Source of the DNA: CAVQKZ01 sp963837325
GTDB taxonomy: Bacteria > Actinomycetota > Actinomycetes > Mycobacteriales > Jatrophihabitantaceae
Length of the DNA: 64,000 nucleotides
Assembly: GCA_963837325.1 (NCBI GenBank)
Contig: CAWIMV010000001.1
Location: 744,001-808,000 of the forward strand
Direction of reading: 5' to 3'
The first letter of the stretch is position 1, and each line of letters starts with the position of its first letter. The notes beneath the pieces were generated by a model. The model had not been told where the DNA came from and did no database searches. It worked only from the letters and a program-made list of their open reading frames with translations. Below, one piece after another: positions 8,536 to 19,391 of the stretch. The position numbers were made by a program, and so were the translations under genes.

Positions 8536-9452
8536 TGGCGATCAGCACGGCGACGCTCATCGAGAACACGACGCACCCGGTCGTTCGGACCCGGCGTCGA
8601 GCCAGCCTGGGCAGCGTTGCCGCGCAGGTCTTCATGATCGCGGTCTGCCTGCTGTGGATCACTCCGATCGTTTTCGCGCTCTACGTCTCCATGCGCCCGT
8701 ACAGCGAGACAAGTCGGCTCGGCTACGTGTCGCTGCCGCACCACCTCACGTTCTCGAACTTCAGCCAGGCCTGGACCCAGTCGGACATGTGGCGGTTCTT
8801 CCTCAACTCCGCGCGGGTGACGATCCCGGCAGTGCTGATCACCCTGCTGTTGGCGTCGGCCGCCGCGTTCGTGGTCTCCCGCCTGAGCTCCCGGTTCAAC
8901 ATCGCCCTGCTGATCCTGTTCACGGCCGGCAACCTGCTGCCGCAGCAGGTCCTGATCACTCCGCTGTACCGCATCTACCTGGCGATCCACCTGCCGCACG
9001 TGCTCAGTTCCAGCGGATTGCTCTATAACTCCTACGCCGGCCTGATCGTCATCAACGTCTCCTTCCAGCTCGGGTTCTGCGTCTTCGTGCTCAGCAACTA
9101 CATGAAGACGATTCCCGGCGATATCGACGAGGCCGCGATCGTCGACGGCGCGACGGTGTGGACGAGGTACTGGCGGCTGACCCTGCCGTTGTGCCGGCCG
9201 GCGATGGCGGCGCTGGCGACGTTGCTGACGACTTGGATCTACAACGACTTCTTCTGGGCCATCACGTTGATCTCCACCGGCAACAAGCGCCCGATCACCT
9301 CCGCTCTGGCCAACCTGCAGGGCCAGTTCGTCACCAACCAGAACATGATTTCGGCCGCGGCGTTGATGGCGGCGATTCCGACCTTGCTCGTCTACGTGGC
9401 GTTGCAGAAGCAATTCATCTCCGGGCTGACGCTCGGCTCGTCGAAGGGATGA
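8535..9452 (+). CDS. Sugar ABC transporter permease (MalG/UgpE-like)
   Basis: A 305-residue partner permease with six predicted membrane segments and the EAA loop EAAIVDGATVWTRYWRLTLP (about residues 198-217). The GTG start shares one base with the TAG stop of the first permease and has a strong AGGGAGGAG at 8521-8529. The alpha-galactosidase start overlaps its stop, so the import and hydrolysis genes are translationally linked. Confidence 0.92.
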   Translation: MAISTATLIENTTHPVVRTRRRASLGSVAAQVFMIAVCLLWITPIVFALYVSMRPYSETSRLGYVSLPHHLTFSNFSQAWTQSDMWRFFLNSARVTIPAVLITLLLASAAAFVVSRLSSRFNIALLILFTAGNLLPQQVLITPLYRIYLAIHLPHVLSSSGLLYNSYAGLIVINVSFQLGFCVFVLSNYMKTIPGDIDEAAIVDGATVWTRYWRLTLPLCRPAMAALATLLTTWIYNDFFWAITLISTGNKRPITSALANLQGQFVTNQNMISAAALMAAIPTLLVYVALQKQFISGLTLGSSKG

Positions 9453-11574
9453 CCGCGGGGGACCCAGGGCGGCGTTGGCTCGCGCTGCGCCGGGCCGGGG
9501 TGCTGGTCGGGCTCGATGTGGGCGGACCGCACCTGCCGCGCGTCGTGCACTGGGGCGCGGACCTCGGCGAGCTCACCGACGCCGACTTCGCCGCGCTGCC
9601 GGACGGCGGTTACCAGCCGCCGACGCCGGAAACACGCGATGCCGACGTGCCGTTGACGCTGTCGCCGAGCCGGGCACACGGCTGGGCCGGCTGGCCCGGG
9701 CTGACGGGCCATCGCGACGGGCAGGCCAGTCAGCCGTTGTTCACACTGGCAGCCTGGTCAACGACGTCCAGCGAATTGGGCGACCGGTTCTCTTACCGCG
9801 GCGTAGATACCGCGGCCGAGTTGCAGCTCGACGGTGAACTGTGGTTGACCGTCGACGGGGTCGTGCGACACCGCCAGACGCTGACGAGCCTCGCGACCGC
9901 AGGTGCTGCGCCCTACGTGGTGGACGACCTCATCGGGCTGCTGCCGGTGTCCGAGCACGCGCGCGACGTGCTCGACTACTGCGGACGCTGGTCGAACGAG
10001 GCCCAGCCGCAGCGCGGACAGCTGGGCCAAGGTAGCTGGGTGCGCGAACAGCGGCGTGGCCGCACCGGCCCGGACTCGCCGTTGTTGCTGACTCTCGGCT
10101 CGGCCGGCTTCGACCATCGCTCGGGCGAGGTGTGGGGGGTTCACCTCGGCTGGTCCGGCGATCAGCGCTACCTGGCCCAGCGGCTCAACACCGGCTCCAC
10201 CGTGCTGGGCGCCGGTGAGATGTTCGGCGCTGGAGAGATCATCCTCGGAGCGGGGGAGTCGCTGACGACGCCGTGGCTCTACGGCGTCTGGTCCGACCGC
10301 GGCCTCGACGGTGCCTCCGCCCGCCTGCACCAGATGTTGCGGCGGCGGCCCGAGCATCCGAAACATCCCCGGCCGATCGTGCTCAACACGTGGGAGGCGG
10401 TCTACTTCGAGCACTCCTTCGAACGGCTCGCGGCCCTGGCCGACGTGGCGGCCGACGTCGGTGTCGAGCGGTTCGTCATCGACGATGGCTGGTTCGGCTC
10501 GCGCCGCAACGATCGGTCCGCGCTGGGCGACTGGTACGTCTCCAGCGAGGTATGGCCAGATGGGCTCGGCCCGATCGCAGCGCACGTGCGGGCCCGCGGA
10601 ATGGATTTCGGCCTGTGGTTCGAGCCGGAGATGGTCAATCCCGACTCGGACCTCGCCCGCGAGCATCCGGACTGGGTGCTGGGCACACCGGGGCGCATGC
10701 CGCCGCCGATGCGCAGCCAGCAGGTCCTCGACCTCGGCCACCCAGACGCATTCGACCATCTGCTGCAGCGGATCTCGGCGCTCGTCGCCGAGTACGAGAT
10801 CGCCTACATCAAGTGGGACCACAACCGCGACACGTGGGATCCGGTACATCGCGGCGGCCCGAAAGCGGGCCGCCCGGCGCTGCACGACCAGATCCTGGCC
10901 GGCTACCGGCTCATGGCCGAGCTCAAGCGCCGGCACCCCGGATTGGAGATCGAGTCCTGTTCGTCGGGAGGCGCCCGCATCGACTACGGCGTGCTCGAAC
11001 ATACCGATCGGGTCTGGGCCAGCGACTGCAGTGACCCGATCGAACGGGTGGCCATCGTCGGCGGCGTATCGACGCTGTTGCCGTTCGAGCTGATCGGCGC
11101 GCACGTGGCCTCGGCCCGGTCGCACACCACCGGCCGGGTGCACGACCTCGGCTTGCGCCTCGCAATTGCGGTGTTCGGTCACAGCGGCATCGAGTGGGAC
11201 ATCACCGACACCTCGGCCCAGGAGCGCGCGCACCTGCGGCGGTGGGCGAGCTTGGTCAAGTCCGTCCGCGCGCTGCTCCACACCGGCGAGCTGGTCCGCG
11301 TCGACCGCCCCGCGGACCCCGGCACGGCCCTGTACGGTGTCGTGGCCCCCGACAAGAGCGGAGCGTTGTTCGGTTTCGTGCGGCTCAACACCGCCCCCCG
11401 GTACGGCAGTGCACCGGTCGTGTTCGCCGGTCTCGACCCGGACAGGCGCTATCGGGTCGCGCGGTTGCGCATGGCCGAGGACAGCCAGCCGGAAGCGGTG
11501 GTGGCGAAAGGTTCGGTGCTGATGCGGGCCGGACTACCCGGGCCCGCCCTACCGCCGGCGCAGGCGGTGCTCTA

Positions 11575-11596
<22 letters not shown>
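9449..11596 (+). CDS. Alpha-galactosidase, glycoside hydrolase family 36
   Basis: A 715-residue cytoplasmic enzyme (no signal peptide) that releases galactose from melibiose/raffinose-type sugars. Usual family length is about 700-750 residues. The catalytic barrel carries FVIDDGWFGSRRNDR, FGLWFEPEMVNPDSD, the nucleophile motif YIKWDHNRD (Asp457) and SCSSGGARIDYG, followed by the acid/base motif WASDCSD (Asp526). These are all hallmarks of GH36. The ATG overlaps the permease stop. Its 3' end overlaps the 3' end of the convergent galK gene by 22 bp. Released galactose would feed galK and galT nearby. Confidence 0.95.
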
Positions 11597-12708
<1,112 letters not shown>

Positions 12709-12807
12709 GGTCTAGGGCTCCCGGGCTGGCGACTCTTGACTGGTTCTGTTATATCATGTTTGACTTCGTCGAACTCGCCACGTTCGCTCGCCGAAGGGGA
12801 CCCTGCC
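12709..12807. promoter_or_regulatory. AT-rich divergent promoter region between galK and the DeoR-family gene
   Basis: The short AT-rich island at 12736-12765 stands out from the GC-rich surroundings and must serve both genes. It contains TTGACT (12736-12741), an AT-rich TTATATCAT core (12749-12757) and two TGTT elements 10 bp apart (12747-12750 and 12757-12760). Repeated TGTT boxes occur in operators of some DeoR-family sugar regulators such as LacR. I cannot assign a well-spaced -35/-10 pair for either direction. Confidence 0.4.
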
Positions 12808-13587
12808 GTGCTCGCCCAGCAGCGCCAGGTTCGCATCCTGACCGAGCTGCGTCGCGCGGGAGCGGTACGCGTCGCGGACCTTACCGAACTTCTCGACGTC
12901 TCGGACATGACGATCCGGCGCGACCTCGAGCAGCTGGCCGCGGAAGGGGTTGCCCGCAAGGTGCACGGCGGTGCGGTTCTGGCCGGGCAGGCCGGGTTCG
13001 AGCCGGGGTTCGCGGTCAAGAGTCAGCTCGCCCAGCCGGCCAAGCAGTCCATCGGTGAGCGGGCCGCGGGCCTGATCCGCCCCGGCGCGGCGATTGCGAT
13101 GTCCGCGGGGACCACCACGTGGGCCATGGCCCGCCATGTCGCATCGATGCCCGGCATCACCGTGGTCACCAACTCCACGACCGTTGCCGATGTGATCACC
13201 ACGATCGACACGGGCAACCAGGTGGGTGTCATCCTCACCGGCGGCGTACGCACGCCGAGCAGCGCACTGGTTGGGCCGGTGGCCGACCGCACGATCGCCA
13301 GCATGCACGTCGACCAACTGTTCCTCGGCGTGCACGGCATGGATGCCCAGGCCGGTTTCACCACCCCGAACCTCGCCGAGGCGACGACGAACCGGGCGTT
13401 CGTGGCCAGCGCGCGCGAGGTGATCGTGCTGGCCGATTCCTCCAAGTGGGGCGTGGTCGGGCTGGCCGACATCGGTCCGCTCGGGCTGGCCAAGACGGTG
13501 ATCACCGACGATGCGCTGCCGCCCGACGCCCTGCGCTCGCTCAACGAAGCCGTCGAGTCGGTGCTCATTGTCGAGGTACCGCAGTGA
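12808..13587 (+). CDS. DeoR-family transcriptional regulator, probable galactose-pathway repressor
   Basis: A 259-residue regulator. The N-terminal DeoR helix-turn-helix (VADLTELLDVSDMTIRRDLE, about residues 20-39, then GVARKVHGGA) is followed by the ISOCOT-fold sugar-phosphate sensor (about 70-240), which includes IAMSAGTTTWAMAR and FLGVHGMDAQAGFTT. The GTG at 12808 is chosen because AAGGGGA lies 7 bp upstream and translation begins right before the HTH. It lies between galK and galT, so it probably senses a sugar phosphate of this pathway. Confident for family, inferred for regulon. Confidence 0.9.
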   Translation: MLAQQRQVRILTELRRAGAVRVADLTELLDVSDMTIRRDLEQLAAEGVARKVHGGAVLAGQAGFEPGFAVKSQLAQPAKQSIGERAAGLIRPGAAIAMSAGTTTWAMARHVASMPGITVVTNSTTVADVITTIDTGNQVGVILTGGVRTPSSALVGPVADRTIASMHVDQLFLGVHGMDAQAGFTTPNLAEATTNRAFVASAREVIVLADSSKWGVVGLADIGPLGLAKTVITDDALPPDALRSLNEAVESVLIVEVPQ

Positions 13588-13657
13588 ACCAACTGCGCAG
13601 CAGCACGCCGCTCCGCAGTGGTCGCGTCGATGGACGGGGGCGCGGAGTGAGCGGGAG

Positions 13658-14749
13658 ATGACCGCCCGCCAATACACCAAACTTGCCGACGGACGCGACC
13701 TGTTCTACTACGACGAGCAGCCGGGTCAGGACCGCTCCGGCGCCGATCGGCGCCCTGACCTGCCCGCGGTGTCCACCACCTCTGAAGTGCGGTGGAACCC
13801 GCTGTTTCGCGACTACGCCGTGATCGCCGGGCACCGTCAGAGCCGGACCTACCGCCCGCCTGCTGATCTGTGTCCGCTCGACCCGTCGCGGGACGGGAAG
13901 CTGACCGAGATCCCGGCGAGTGACTACGAGGTGGCGGTGTTCGAGAACCGCTTCCCGTCGCTGGCGCTCGACTCGGCCGGAAGTGTGCCCCTCGTCGACC
14001 TGCCGCCGTTCCAGTCCGGCCCGGGCGACGGGCGCTGCGAGGTGGTGTGCTTCAGCAGCAAGCACGATGACTCGTTCGCACAGTTGTCGCCGGCCCGCGT
14101 TCGTACCGTCATCGACGCGTGGGCTGATCGCACCGAGGACCTGAGCGCATTCGACTCGATCGATTACGTCTTCTGCTTCGAGAACCGCGGCGAAGAGATC
14201 GGGGTGACGCTCTCGCACCCGCACGGACAGATCTACGGGTACCCGTTCGTGCCGCCGCGGTTCTTCCGGGCGGCGGTCGCGGCCCGGCGCTACCAGGAGC
14301 GCACCGGGAACTGCCTGCAGTGTTGGTTGCTCAAAGCCGAACTCGACGCCGGAGTTCGCGTCGTGACCGAATCGGACTGCTGGGTGGCGTACGTGCCCTT
14401 CGCGGCGCGCTGGCCGTACGAAATGCGAATCGTTCCGCGCGAACACGTGCCCGATCTGCCGGCCTTGGACGACGCGACGCGGCAGGATCTCGCGGCGGTG
14501 TATCTGGACGTGCTGCAGCGCTTCGATCGGCTCTTCGACACGCCCGCGCCGTATATAGCCGGGTGGCAGCAGGCTCCGGTACGACAGGACCGCGATGTGT
14601 GGCATGTCGCCGCGGAGGTCTTCACCATCCGGCGGGCCCCGGGCAAGTTGAAGCACCTCGCCGGCTCGGAGTCGGGTGCGGGCGTCTGGATCAACGACGT
14701 CACGCCGGAGACCGCCGCGGCGCGGTTGCGTGGAGAAGCGGCGTCCTAA
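13658..14749 (+). CDS. galT: Galactose-1-phosphate uridylyltransferase
   Basis: A 363-residue Leloir enzyme that exchanges galactose-1-phosphate with UDP-glucose. The active-site motif SHPHGQIYGYPF contains the HPH with the nucleophilic histidine. STTSEVRWNP and VFENRFPSL are further family motifs, and HVAAEVFTIRRAPGKLK is near the C-terminus. Length is normal. The ATG at 13658 lies 70 bp after the regulator and follows GGGAG at 13653-13657. The partner epimerase galE is not in this window. Confidence 0.95.
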   Translation: MTARQYTKLADGRDLFYYDEQPGQDRSGADRRPDLPAVSTTSEVRWNPLFRDYAVIAGHRQSRTYRPPADLCPLDPSRDGKLTEIPASDYEVAVFENRFPSLALDSAGSVPLVDLPPFQSGPGDGRCEVVCFSSKHDDSFAQLSPARVRTVIDAWADRTEDLSAFDSIDYVFCFENRGEEIGVTLSHPHGQIYGYPFVPPRFFRAAVAARRYQERTGNCLQCWLLKAELDAGVRVVTESDCWVAYVPFAARWPYEMRIVPREHVPDLPALDDATRQDLAAVYLDVLQRFDRLFDTPAPYIAGWQQAPVRQDRDVWHVAAEVFTIRRAPGKLKHLAGSESGAGVWINDVTPETAAARLRGEAAS

Positions 14750-15072
14750 GCGAAGTCCTGTTCGATGTCGGGTGGATCTGTCGCATTGCCCGGCTGTGGT
14801 CGGCGCCGCTACCGGTCTCGATCACTTGGGCTGAACCGCTCGCGTTAATCGCGGACCGTCACGGATCTGCCGCATAACAGGACCAACGTCCCGGAAATGG
14901 GGTTCGTTGGCCCCGGGGCACGGCGGCGCGGACGGACGACAGTGGGGAATGTCAGCAGCCTGGTTGCCATCTGCGGGGAACGCCGGACTCGCTGCCCGAC
15001 AAACCGTCGGTTGGTCGTTGCCCTTGGGGTCGCGGACAGCTAGGGGTCCAGAGCATCAGGCAGGTGGCAGAG
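14750..15072. promoter_or_regulatory. Intergenic region with two DevR/DosR-like boxes before the nitroreductase operon
   Basis: No gene is visible in these 323 bases. AGGAC-CAAC-GTCCC at 14879-14892 matches 9 of 10 defined positions of the palindrome GGGAC-N4-GTCCC. A second, weaker element GGTTC-GTTG-GCCCC lies at 14901-14914, exactly 22 bp downstream. The known mycobacterial DosR consensus is TTSGGGACTWWAGTCCCSAA. A DevR-like regulator is encoded at 47638. Distance to the ATG is about 160 bp, so the mRNA would have a long leader. Confidence 0.6.
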
Positions 15073-16065
15073 ATGACCTCGGTGATCAATCCGCAGCTGA
15101 CGAAGGCGTTGCGCAGAGCGGCGGTGCGCGCTACCCGGGCGCCGTCCGTCCACAACACCCAACCGTGGCGCGTCGTACTCGACGGTGATTCGATGCAGAT
15201 CCACGTGGATCCCAGCCGAGAGCTCCAGGTCCTCGACCCGCGCGGCTCCCGCGCCATGGTCAGTTGCGGGTCGGCCCTATTCAATGCCCGGGTCGCATTG
15301 GCGGCGTCCGGTTACCGAGTGAGCGTCGAACGCCTTCCCGACCCCAGCTGCCCGGGCCTGGTGGCCCGTGTCGTCATCGACGAATCCGCCGGTCCGGGCG
15401 AAGCGGCTCTCACGCAGTTGGACCCGATGATCGACGTGCGCCAAATGAATCCTCGCCGATTCTCCGACGAGCTCGTACCGAGCCAGGTCGTGGACGCATT
15501 GGTCGATGCGGGGAATATCGAGGGCGGCGAGGTCAGCCCAATCGTGCGGCCCGACGACCGGCTCGCGACGACCCGGCTCACTCGTCTGGCCGACCGGATC
15601 GAGAACACCGATCCCGCCTACCGGGCCGAACTGCGGGCTTGGACGAGCGACGACTCGGGCCGGTGGGATGGCGTTCCGGCCTACGCGGTACCGGCGTACG
15701 CCGCGCCATACCTGAACCGGCGGGCGGGCGACGACAGTGCGGAGGGCTTCCCCGGAGCCGACGGAGCGAGCGAGCTGTCCGGCCGCACGGAGTGCCTCTT
15801 GCTCGTCGGGAGCATCGACGACACGCCCCTCGGCTGGCTGCGCACGGGTGAGGCATTGGAACGCATGCTGTTGGAGATCACCCGCAGGGGTTACGCGGCG
15901 AGCACGCCCAGCCAAGTGATCGAGGTTGCGAGCACTAACGAGCGGCTGCGGCAGGAACTGCGGCTGGAGATGCACCCACATGCCTTGCTTCGCGTCGGGC
16001 GCGCGCCCGCGACCCCGCCGGCCCGGCGGCGCGAGTTCGTTGACGTGCTGATCGAGGCGATATGA
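15073..16065 (+). CDS. Acg-type FMN-binding nitroreductase family protein
   Basis: A 330-residue protein of the Acg family, flavoproteins best known from the mycobacterial DosR regulon. The conserved N-terminal block RATRAPSVHNTQPWR (about residues 18-32) is the family hallmark. The C-terminal half has LGWLRTGEALERMLLEITR and HALLRVGRAPATPPARRR. Redox substrates are not established for the family. An in-frame GTG lies 9 bp upstream; the ATG is preferred because AGGTGG precedes it at 15062-15067. It overlaps the next gene by 4 bp and is about half identical by eye to the paralogue at 44868. Confidence 0.88.
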   Translation: MTSVINPQLTKALRRAAVRATRAPSVHNTQPWRVVLDGDSMQIHVDPSRELQVLDPRGSRAMVSCGSALFNARVALAASGYRVSVERLPDPSCPGLVARVVIDESAGPGEAALTQLDPMIDVRQMNPRRFSDELVPSQVVDALVDAGNIEGGEVSPIVRPDDRLATTRLTRLADRIENTDPAYRAELRAWTSDDSGRWDGVPAYAVPAYAAPYLNRRAGDDSAEGFPGADGASELSGRTECLLLVGSIDDTPLGWLRTGEALERMLLEITRRGYAASTPSQVIEVASTNERLRQELRLEMHPHALLRVGRAPATPPARRREFVDVLIEAI

Positions 16066-18242
16066 CCCGGGCTGCGGTCCGCACCGAGTGTGCGCCCTAC
16101 CTGCGCCCGGCCGACGACGCCGATCTGCGTTCCCTACTCGCGCCCAGGTCGATCGCGGTTGTCGGCGCGAGCACCCGCCCCGACGCGGTCGGTCACCAAG
16201 TGCTGGCCAACATCGTCGAGGGGGAGTTCACCGGGACGGTCTACGCGGTCAATCCCAAGCACACCTCGATACTCGGCGTGCCGTGTGTTCCCTCTGCCGT
16301 CGACCTACCCGAAGCGCCCGATCTCGCGATCATCGCCGTGCCGGCCGCGCACGTGCCAGAGGTGGTACGGGCCTGCGGAGCGCGCGGTGTGCAGACGATC
16401 GTCCTGCTCAGTGCCGCATTCGGTGAAGCGGGTGCGGCCGGGAGGGCCCTGCAGGACGAGGTGCTCGACATCGTGCGGGCCTACGACATGCGCATGGTCG
16501 GGCCGAACTGCATTGGCGTCGTCAACACCGATCCGGCCGTCCGCCTCGACGCGACATTTGCCGTCCTCCCGATGCGACCGGGCGCGCTCGGCGTGGCCGC
16601 GCAGTCCGGTGCGTTCGGGGTCGCCTTTCTGGTCGCCGCTGCCCGCAGTGGGCTGGGCGTCGCCCAATTCGTATCCATCGGCAACAAGGCCGACGTCAGT
16701 GGCAACGACCTGCTGGTCGCGTGGGAGCACGATTCACACGTCCGGGTCATTGCGATGTATCTCGAGTCGATCGGTGACGCGCGCGGCTTCGTGCGCATCG
16801 CCCGACGGGTTGGACGCACCAAGCCCATCCTCGCCATCAAGTCCGGACGCAGTTCAGCTGGACAACGCGCCGGGACATCACACACCGCCGCCGCGGCGTC
16901 CTCCGACGTCGCCGTCGACGCGCTGTTCGCCGAAGCCGGGGTGCTGCGAGTGGCGACAATGCAGGAACTGCTCGATGCCACGCGAGTCTTCACCACCCAG
17001 CCCCTGCTGGCCGGCGGCCGGGTCGCCATCATCGGCAACTCCGGCGGTCCTGGCATTTTGGCCGCCGATGCGGCTGAGGCGGCGGGGCTGGAAGTCGTCC
17101 CACTCGACCCGGCCACTCAGGAGTTGGTGCGGCGAGCCGTCCCGACTGTGGCCTCCAGCCAGAACCCGGTCGATCTCGGCGCCAACGCGCAAGCGAGCGA
17201 CGTCGGCGCCGCGGTGCGCGTCCTGCTCGACGCGGTCGAGGTCGACGCCGTGCTGACCGTGTTCACCGAGATTGCGGTCGCCGACTCCGACGAGATCATG
17301 GCGGCTGTGGTCAGCGCTGCTGCGAGCTCGGCCAAGCCGCTCGTGGCGACCCAGGTGGGCTGCCCCGAGCACACCGAGCGGACCCAGCCGAACGACGGAG
17401 TCACCCGTGAGGTGCCGGTGTTCACGTTCCCGGAGCCGGCCGCGGCCGCCCTCGGACTTGCGCATCGCTACGCCCAAATAGCCGCCGCGGCACCATCCGT
17501 AGCGCGACGACCGACCGGCATCGACAGTGCGGCCGTGCGGGATCTCGTCGAGGACCTGCGCGCGGCGGGCACCGACTGGCTCGGCCCCGATGACGTCTCG
17601 CGACTGCTCGGCCACTACGGCATACCGATGTGCCCGCAGCGCGTGGCGCACGGGGCCGACGAGGCCGCCGCCGCCGCGGCCGCGCTCGGATATCCCGTTG
17701 TGCTGAAGGTCGTCGGCGACGTCGTCCACAAAACCGACGTCGGCGGGGTTCGCCTCGACATTCGCGACGAGGCCCAGTTGCGCAGCGTGGTCACCGAACT
17801 GGTGGCCATCACCCCCGGGTCGCAGGATGTCCTCGTTCAGCCGATGGTGCCAGGCGGCGTCGAGGTCATCGTCGGGGCCGTGCGCGAGCCCTCGCTCGAT
17901 CCGTTGGTGATGCTCGGCGCCGGTGGCGTGCTCGCCGACCTCGTCGACGACCGGACGTTCCGGCTGGCGCCCCTGACCAGCGAGACCGCCGATCAGATGA
18001 TCAGCGAGCTTCGGCTGGCTCGCATCCTGGACGGGTACCGCGGCCGGCCGGCCGCCTCGCGACCGGCGCTGCGCGACGTGCTGGTTCGGGTGGCCGCACT
18101 GGCTGACGACGTGCCCGAGGTTCTCGAGCTGGATCTGAACCCGCTGATCTGCGGCGGCGACGGCGCGCTGGTCGTCGATGCCCGCATCCGCATGGCCTTC
18201 GCCCGGCACCCGCGCTCGATCGATTCGCCCGGCCTACCCTGA
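16062..18242 (+). CDS. ADP-forming acyl-CoA synthetase (acetate-CoA ligase family)
   Basis: A 726-residue fused alpha-beta enzyme that converts acyl-CoA, ADP and phosphate to acid, CoA and ATP, or the reverse. Order: CoA-binding Rossmann domain (SIAVVGASTRPDAVGHQVLANI, listed here by start near residue 30), flavodoxin-like ligase domains with MVGPNCIGVVN and SGRSSAGQRAGTSHTAA (probable phosphohistidine in SHTAA), then an ATP-grasp domain (about 500-715) with VLKVVGDVVHKTDVGGV and LDLNPL. No GNAT domain, so it is not the Pat acetyltransferase form. It overlaps the nitroreductase stop (ATGA). Behind DevR-like boxes it could yield ATP by acetate overflow under hypoxia. Confidence 0.9.
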   Translation: MTRAAVRTECAPYLRPADDADLRSLLAPRSIAVVGASTRPDAVGHQVLANIVEGEFTGTVYAVNPKHTSILGVPCVPSAVDLPEAPDLAIIAVPAAHVPEVVRACGARGVQTIVLLSAAFGEAGAAGRALQDEVLDIVRAYDMRMVGPNCIGVVNTDPAVRLDATFAVLPMRPGALGVAAQSGAFGVAFLVAAARSGLGVAQFVSIGNKADVSGNDLLVAWEHDSHVRVIAMYLESIGDARGFVRIARRVGRTKPILAIKSGRSSAGQRAGTSHTAAAASSDVAVDALFAEAGVLRVATMQELLDATRVFTTQPLLAGGRVAIIGNSGGPGILAADAAEAAGLEVVPLDPATQELVRRAVPTVASSQNPVDLGANAQASDVGAAVRVLLDAVEVDAVLTVFTEIAVADSDEIMAAVVSAAASSAKPLVATQVGCPEHTERTQPNDGVTREVPVFTFPEPAAAALGLAHRYAQIAAAAPSVARRPTGIDSAAVRDLVEDLRAAGTDWLGPDDVSRLLGHYGIPMCPQRVAHGADEAAAAAAALGYPVVLKVVGDVVHKTDVGGVRLDIRDEAQLRSVVTELVAITPGSQDVLVQPMVPGGVEVIVGAVREPSLDPLVMLGAGGVLADLVDDRTFRLAPLTSETADQMISELRLARILDGYRGRPAASRPALRDVLVRVAALADDVPEVLELDLNPLICGGDGALVVDARIRMAFARHPRSIDSPGLP

Positions 18243-18258
18243 CTACCGGTGCCAGTGC

Positions 18259-19296
18259 TCAGAGCAGCCCGCGCCGGCGCATCGTGGCCAGCGCGATCCA
18301 GCCCGGTATCGCCAGCAGCCACACCGACACCAGCCGCGAGAGCAAGCTCGCGGCGGCCGCCACCGGCAGCGCGACGCCGGTCGCGGTCAGTCCGGCGATG
18401 AGTGCCGCTTCGACTGCTCCGACACCGCCGGGCGTCGGAATCAGCGAGCCGGCGCTGGCCGCAGCCAGGTAGACGAGGGTCAGTGACAGCACGGATGCAT
18501 GCCCACCCACGGCGGAGAGGCAGAGCGCGAACGCCAACACGTGGGTCATAGTGAGGGCGGTGGCTCCGGCCAGCCCGGCGGCGACCATGGCCGGACGCCG
18601 GCGGGCGTGGCGCCCGAGTGTTCCCATGCTGCGGCGCCCGGCGACCAGTCCGGCCCGGAGCCGGTCGCTCCAGCGCGCCGCCGCCCAGCCGATCGCGACG
18701 ATCGCGCCAACGGCAGCGACGCCGATCACGATGGTGCGGACCGCGGCAACTCCGCCGAAGCTCGCCGCGCCGGACCACACTCCCAGTGCACCCACCAGCC
18801 CGGTCGTCACCACCAGTTGGGCGGACTGGGCGACCGCGACCGTAGCCACGGCATCGGACGCGCTCGCGCCGGAACACTTGAGGTAGCGCGCGGCGATGGC
18901 TGGAGTGCTCACCGCGGACGGCGCGATCACCCGCAGGCCGCTGACGGCGAGCTGCGCGCCGACCGTCGGGACCAGGCGCAGCCGCAGCGGACTGAAGCCG
19001 AGCAGGTTATAGGCCGCCGCGACCAGCGACAGGCCCATCAGGCCGACGGCGGCGGCCAGGTATTCGACACGCACGTGCTGCCAGACGGCGCCGAGGTTTG
19101 CGTTACGCAGTTGCAGGAACAACAGCACAGCGCTGACCAGGACCCCGACCCCACCCAGGACGTTGACGACACGGGACGAGCGAACCCGGCCCGCCTTGGA
19201 CGGCGTCGCGACCGTCGGCACTGGACGTGAGACACCGGCGGCTCGCCGATCGAACAGTTTGACCGGCGGCGGCGAAGAATCCAGAACCATGACCAT
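18259..19296 (-). CDS. Flippase-like / lysylphosphatidylglycerol synthase TM-domain membrane protein
   Basis: A 345-residue protein with about eight membrane segments after a 40-residue basic N-terminal tail. The pattern SLVYLAAASAGSLIPTPGGVGAVEAAL near the C-terminus (key residues PTPGG-G--EA) identifies the UPF0104/LPG_synthase_TM group. This is the membrane half of MprF-type proteins, also found alone. No aminoacyl-transfer domain is present. Family members are thought to move lipids or glycolipids across the membrane; no substrate can be assigned. Confidence 0.82.
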   Translation of the reverse strand: MVMVLDSSPPPVKLFDRRAAGVSRPVPTVATPSKAGRVRSSRVVNVLGGVGVLVSAVLLFLQLRNANLGAVWQHVRVEYLAAAVGLMGLSLVAAAYNLLGFSPLRLRLVPTVGAQLAVSGLRVIAPSAVSTPAIAARYLKCSGASASDAVATVAVAQSAQLVVTTGLVGALGVWSGAASFGGVAAVRTIVIGVAAVGAIVAIGWAAARWSDRLRAGLVAGRRSMGTLGRHARRRPAMVAAGLAGATALTMTHVLAFALCLSAVGGHASVLSLTLVYLAAASAGSLIPTPGGVGAVEAALIAGLTATGVALPVAAAASLLSRLVSVWLLAIPGWIALATMRRRGLL

Positions 19297-19341
19297 GACA
19301 GCAATGCTCGGCTGTCGTCCGGCCGATGTCTGTCGGGGTGT

Positions 19342-19384
19342 CCCCCCAAATCCCGGGCCAGATTGGGGGGGTTAACACCCCCAA
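19342..19384. terminator. Three-arm repeat forming two mutually exclusive hairpins
   Basis: Arm A CCCCCCAA (19342-19349), arm B TTGGGGGGG (19363-19371) and arm C CCCCCAA (19378-19384) can pair as A-B or as B-C but not both. The element lies between two genes on the minus strand, after the MFS stop and before the flippase-like start. No T-run follows. It may terminate transcription or act in the flippase gene's leader. Confidence 0.5.
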
Positions 19385-19391
19385 GCCAGCC

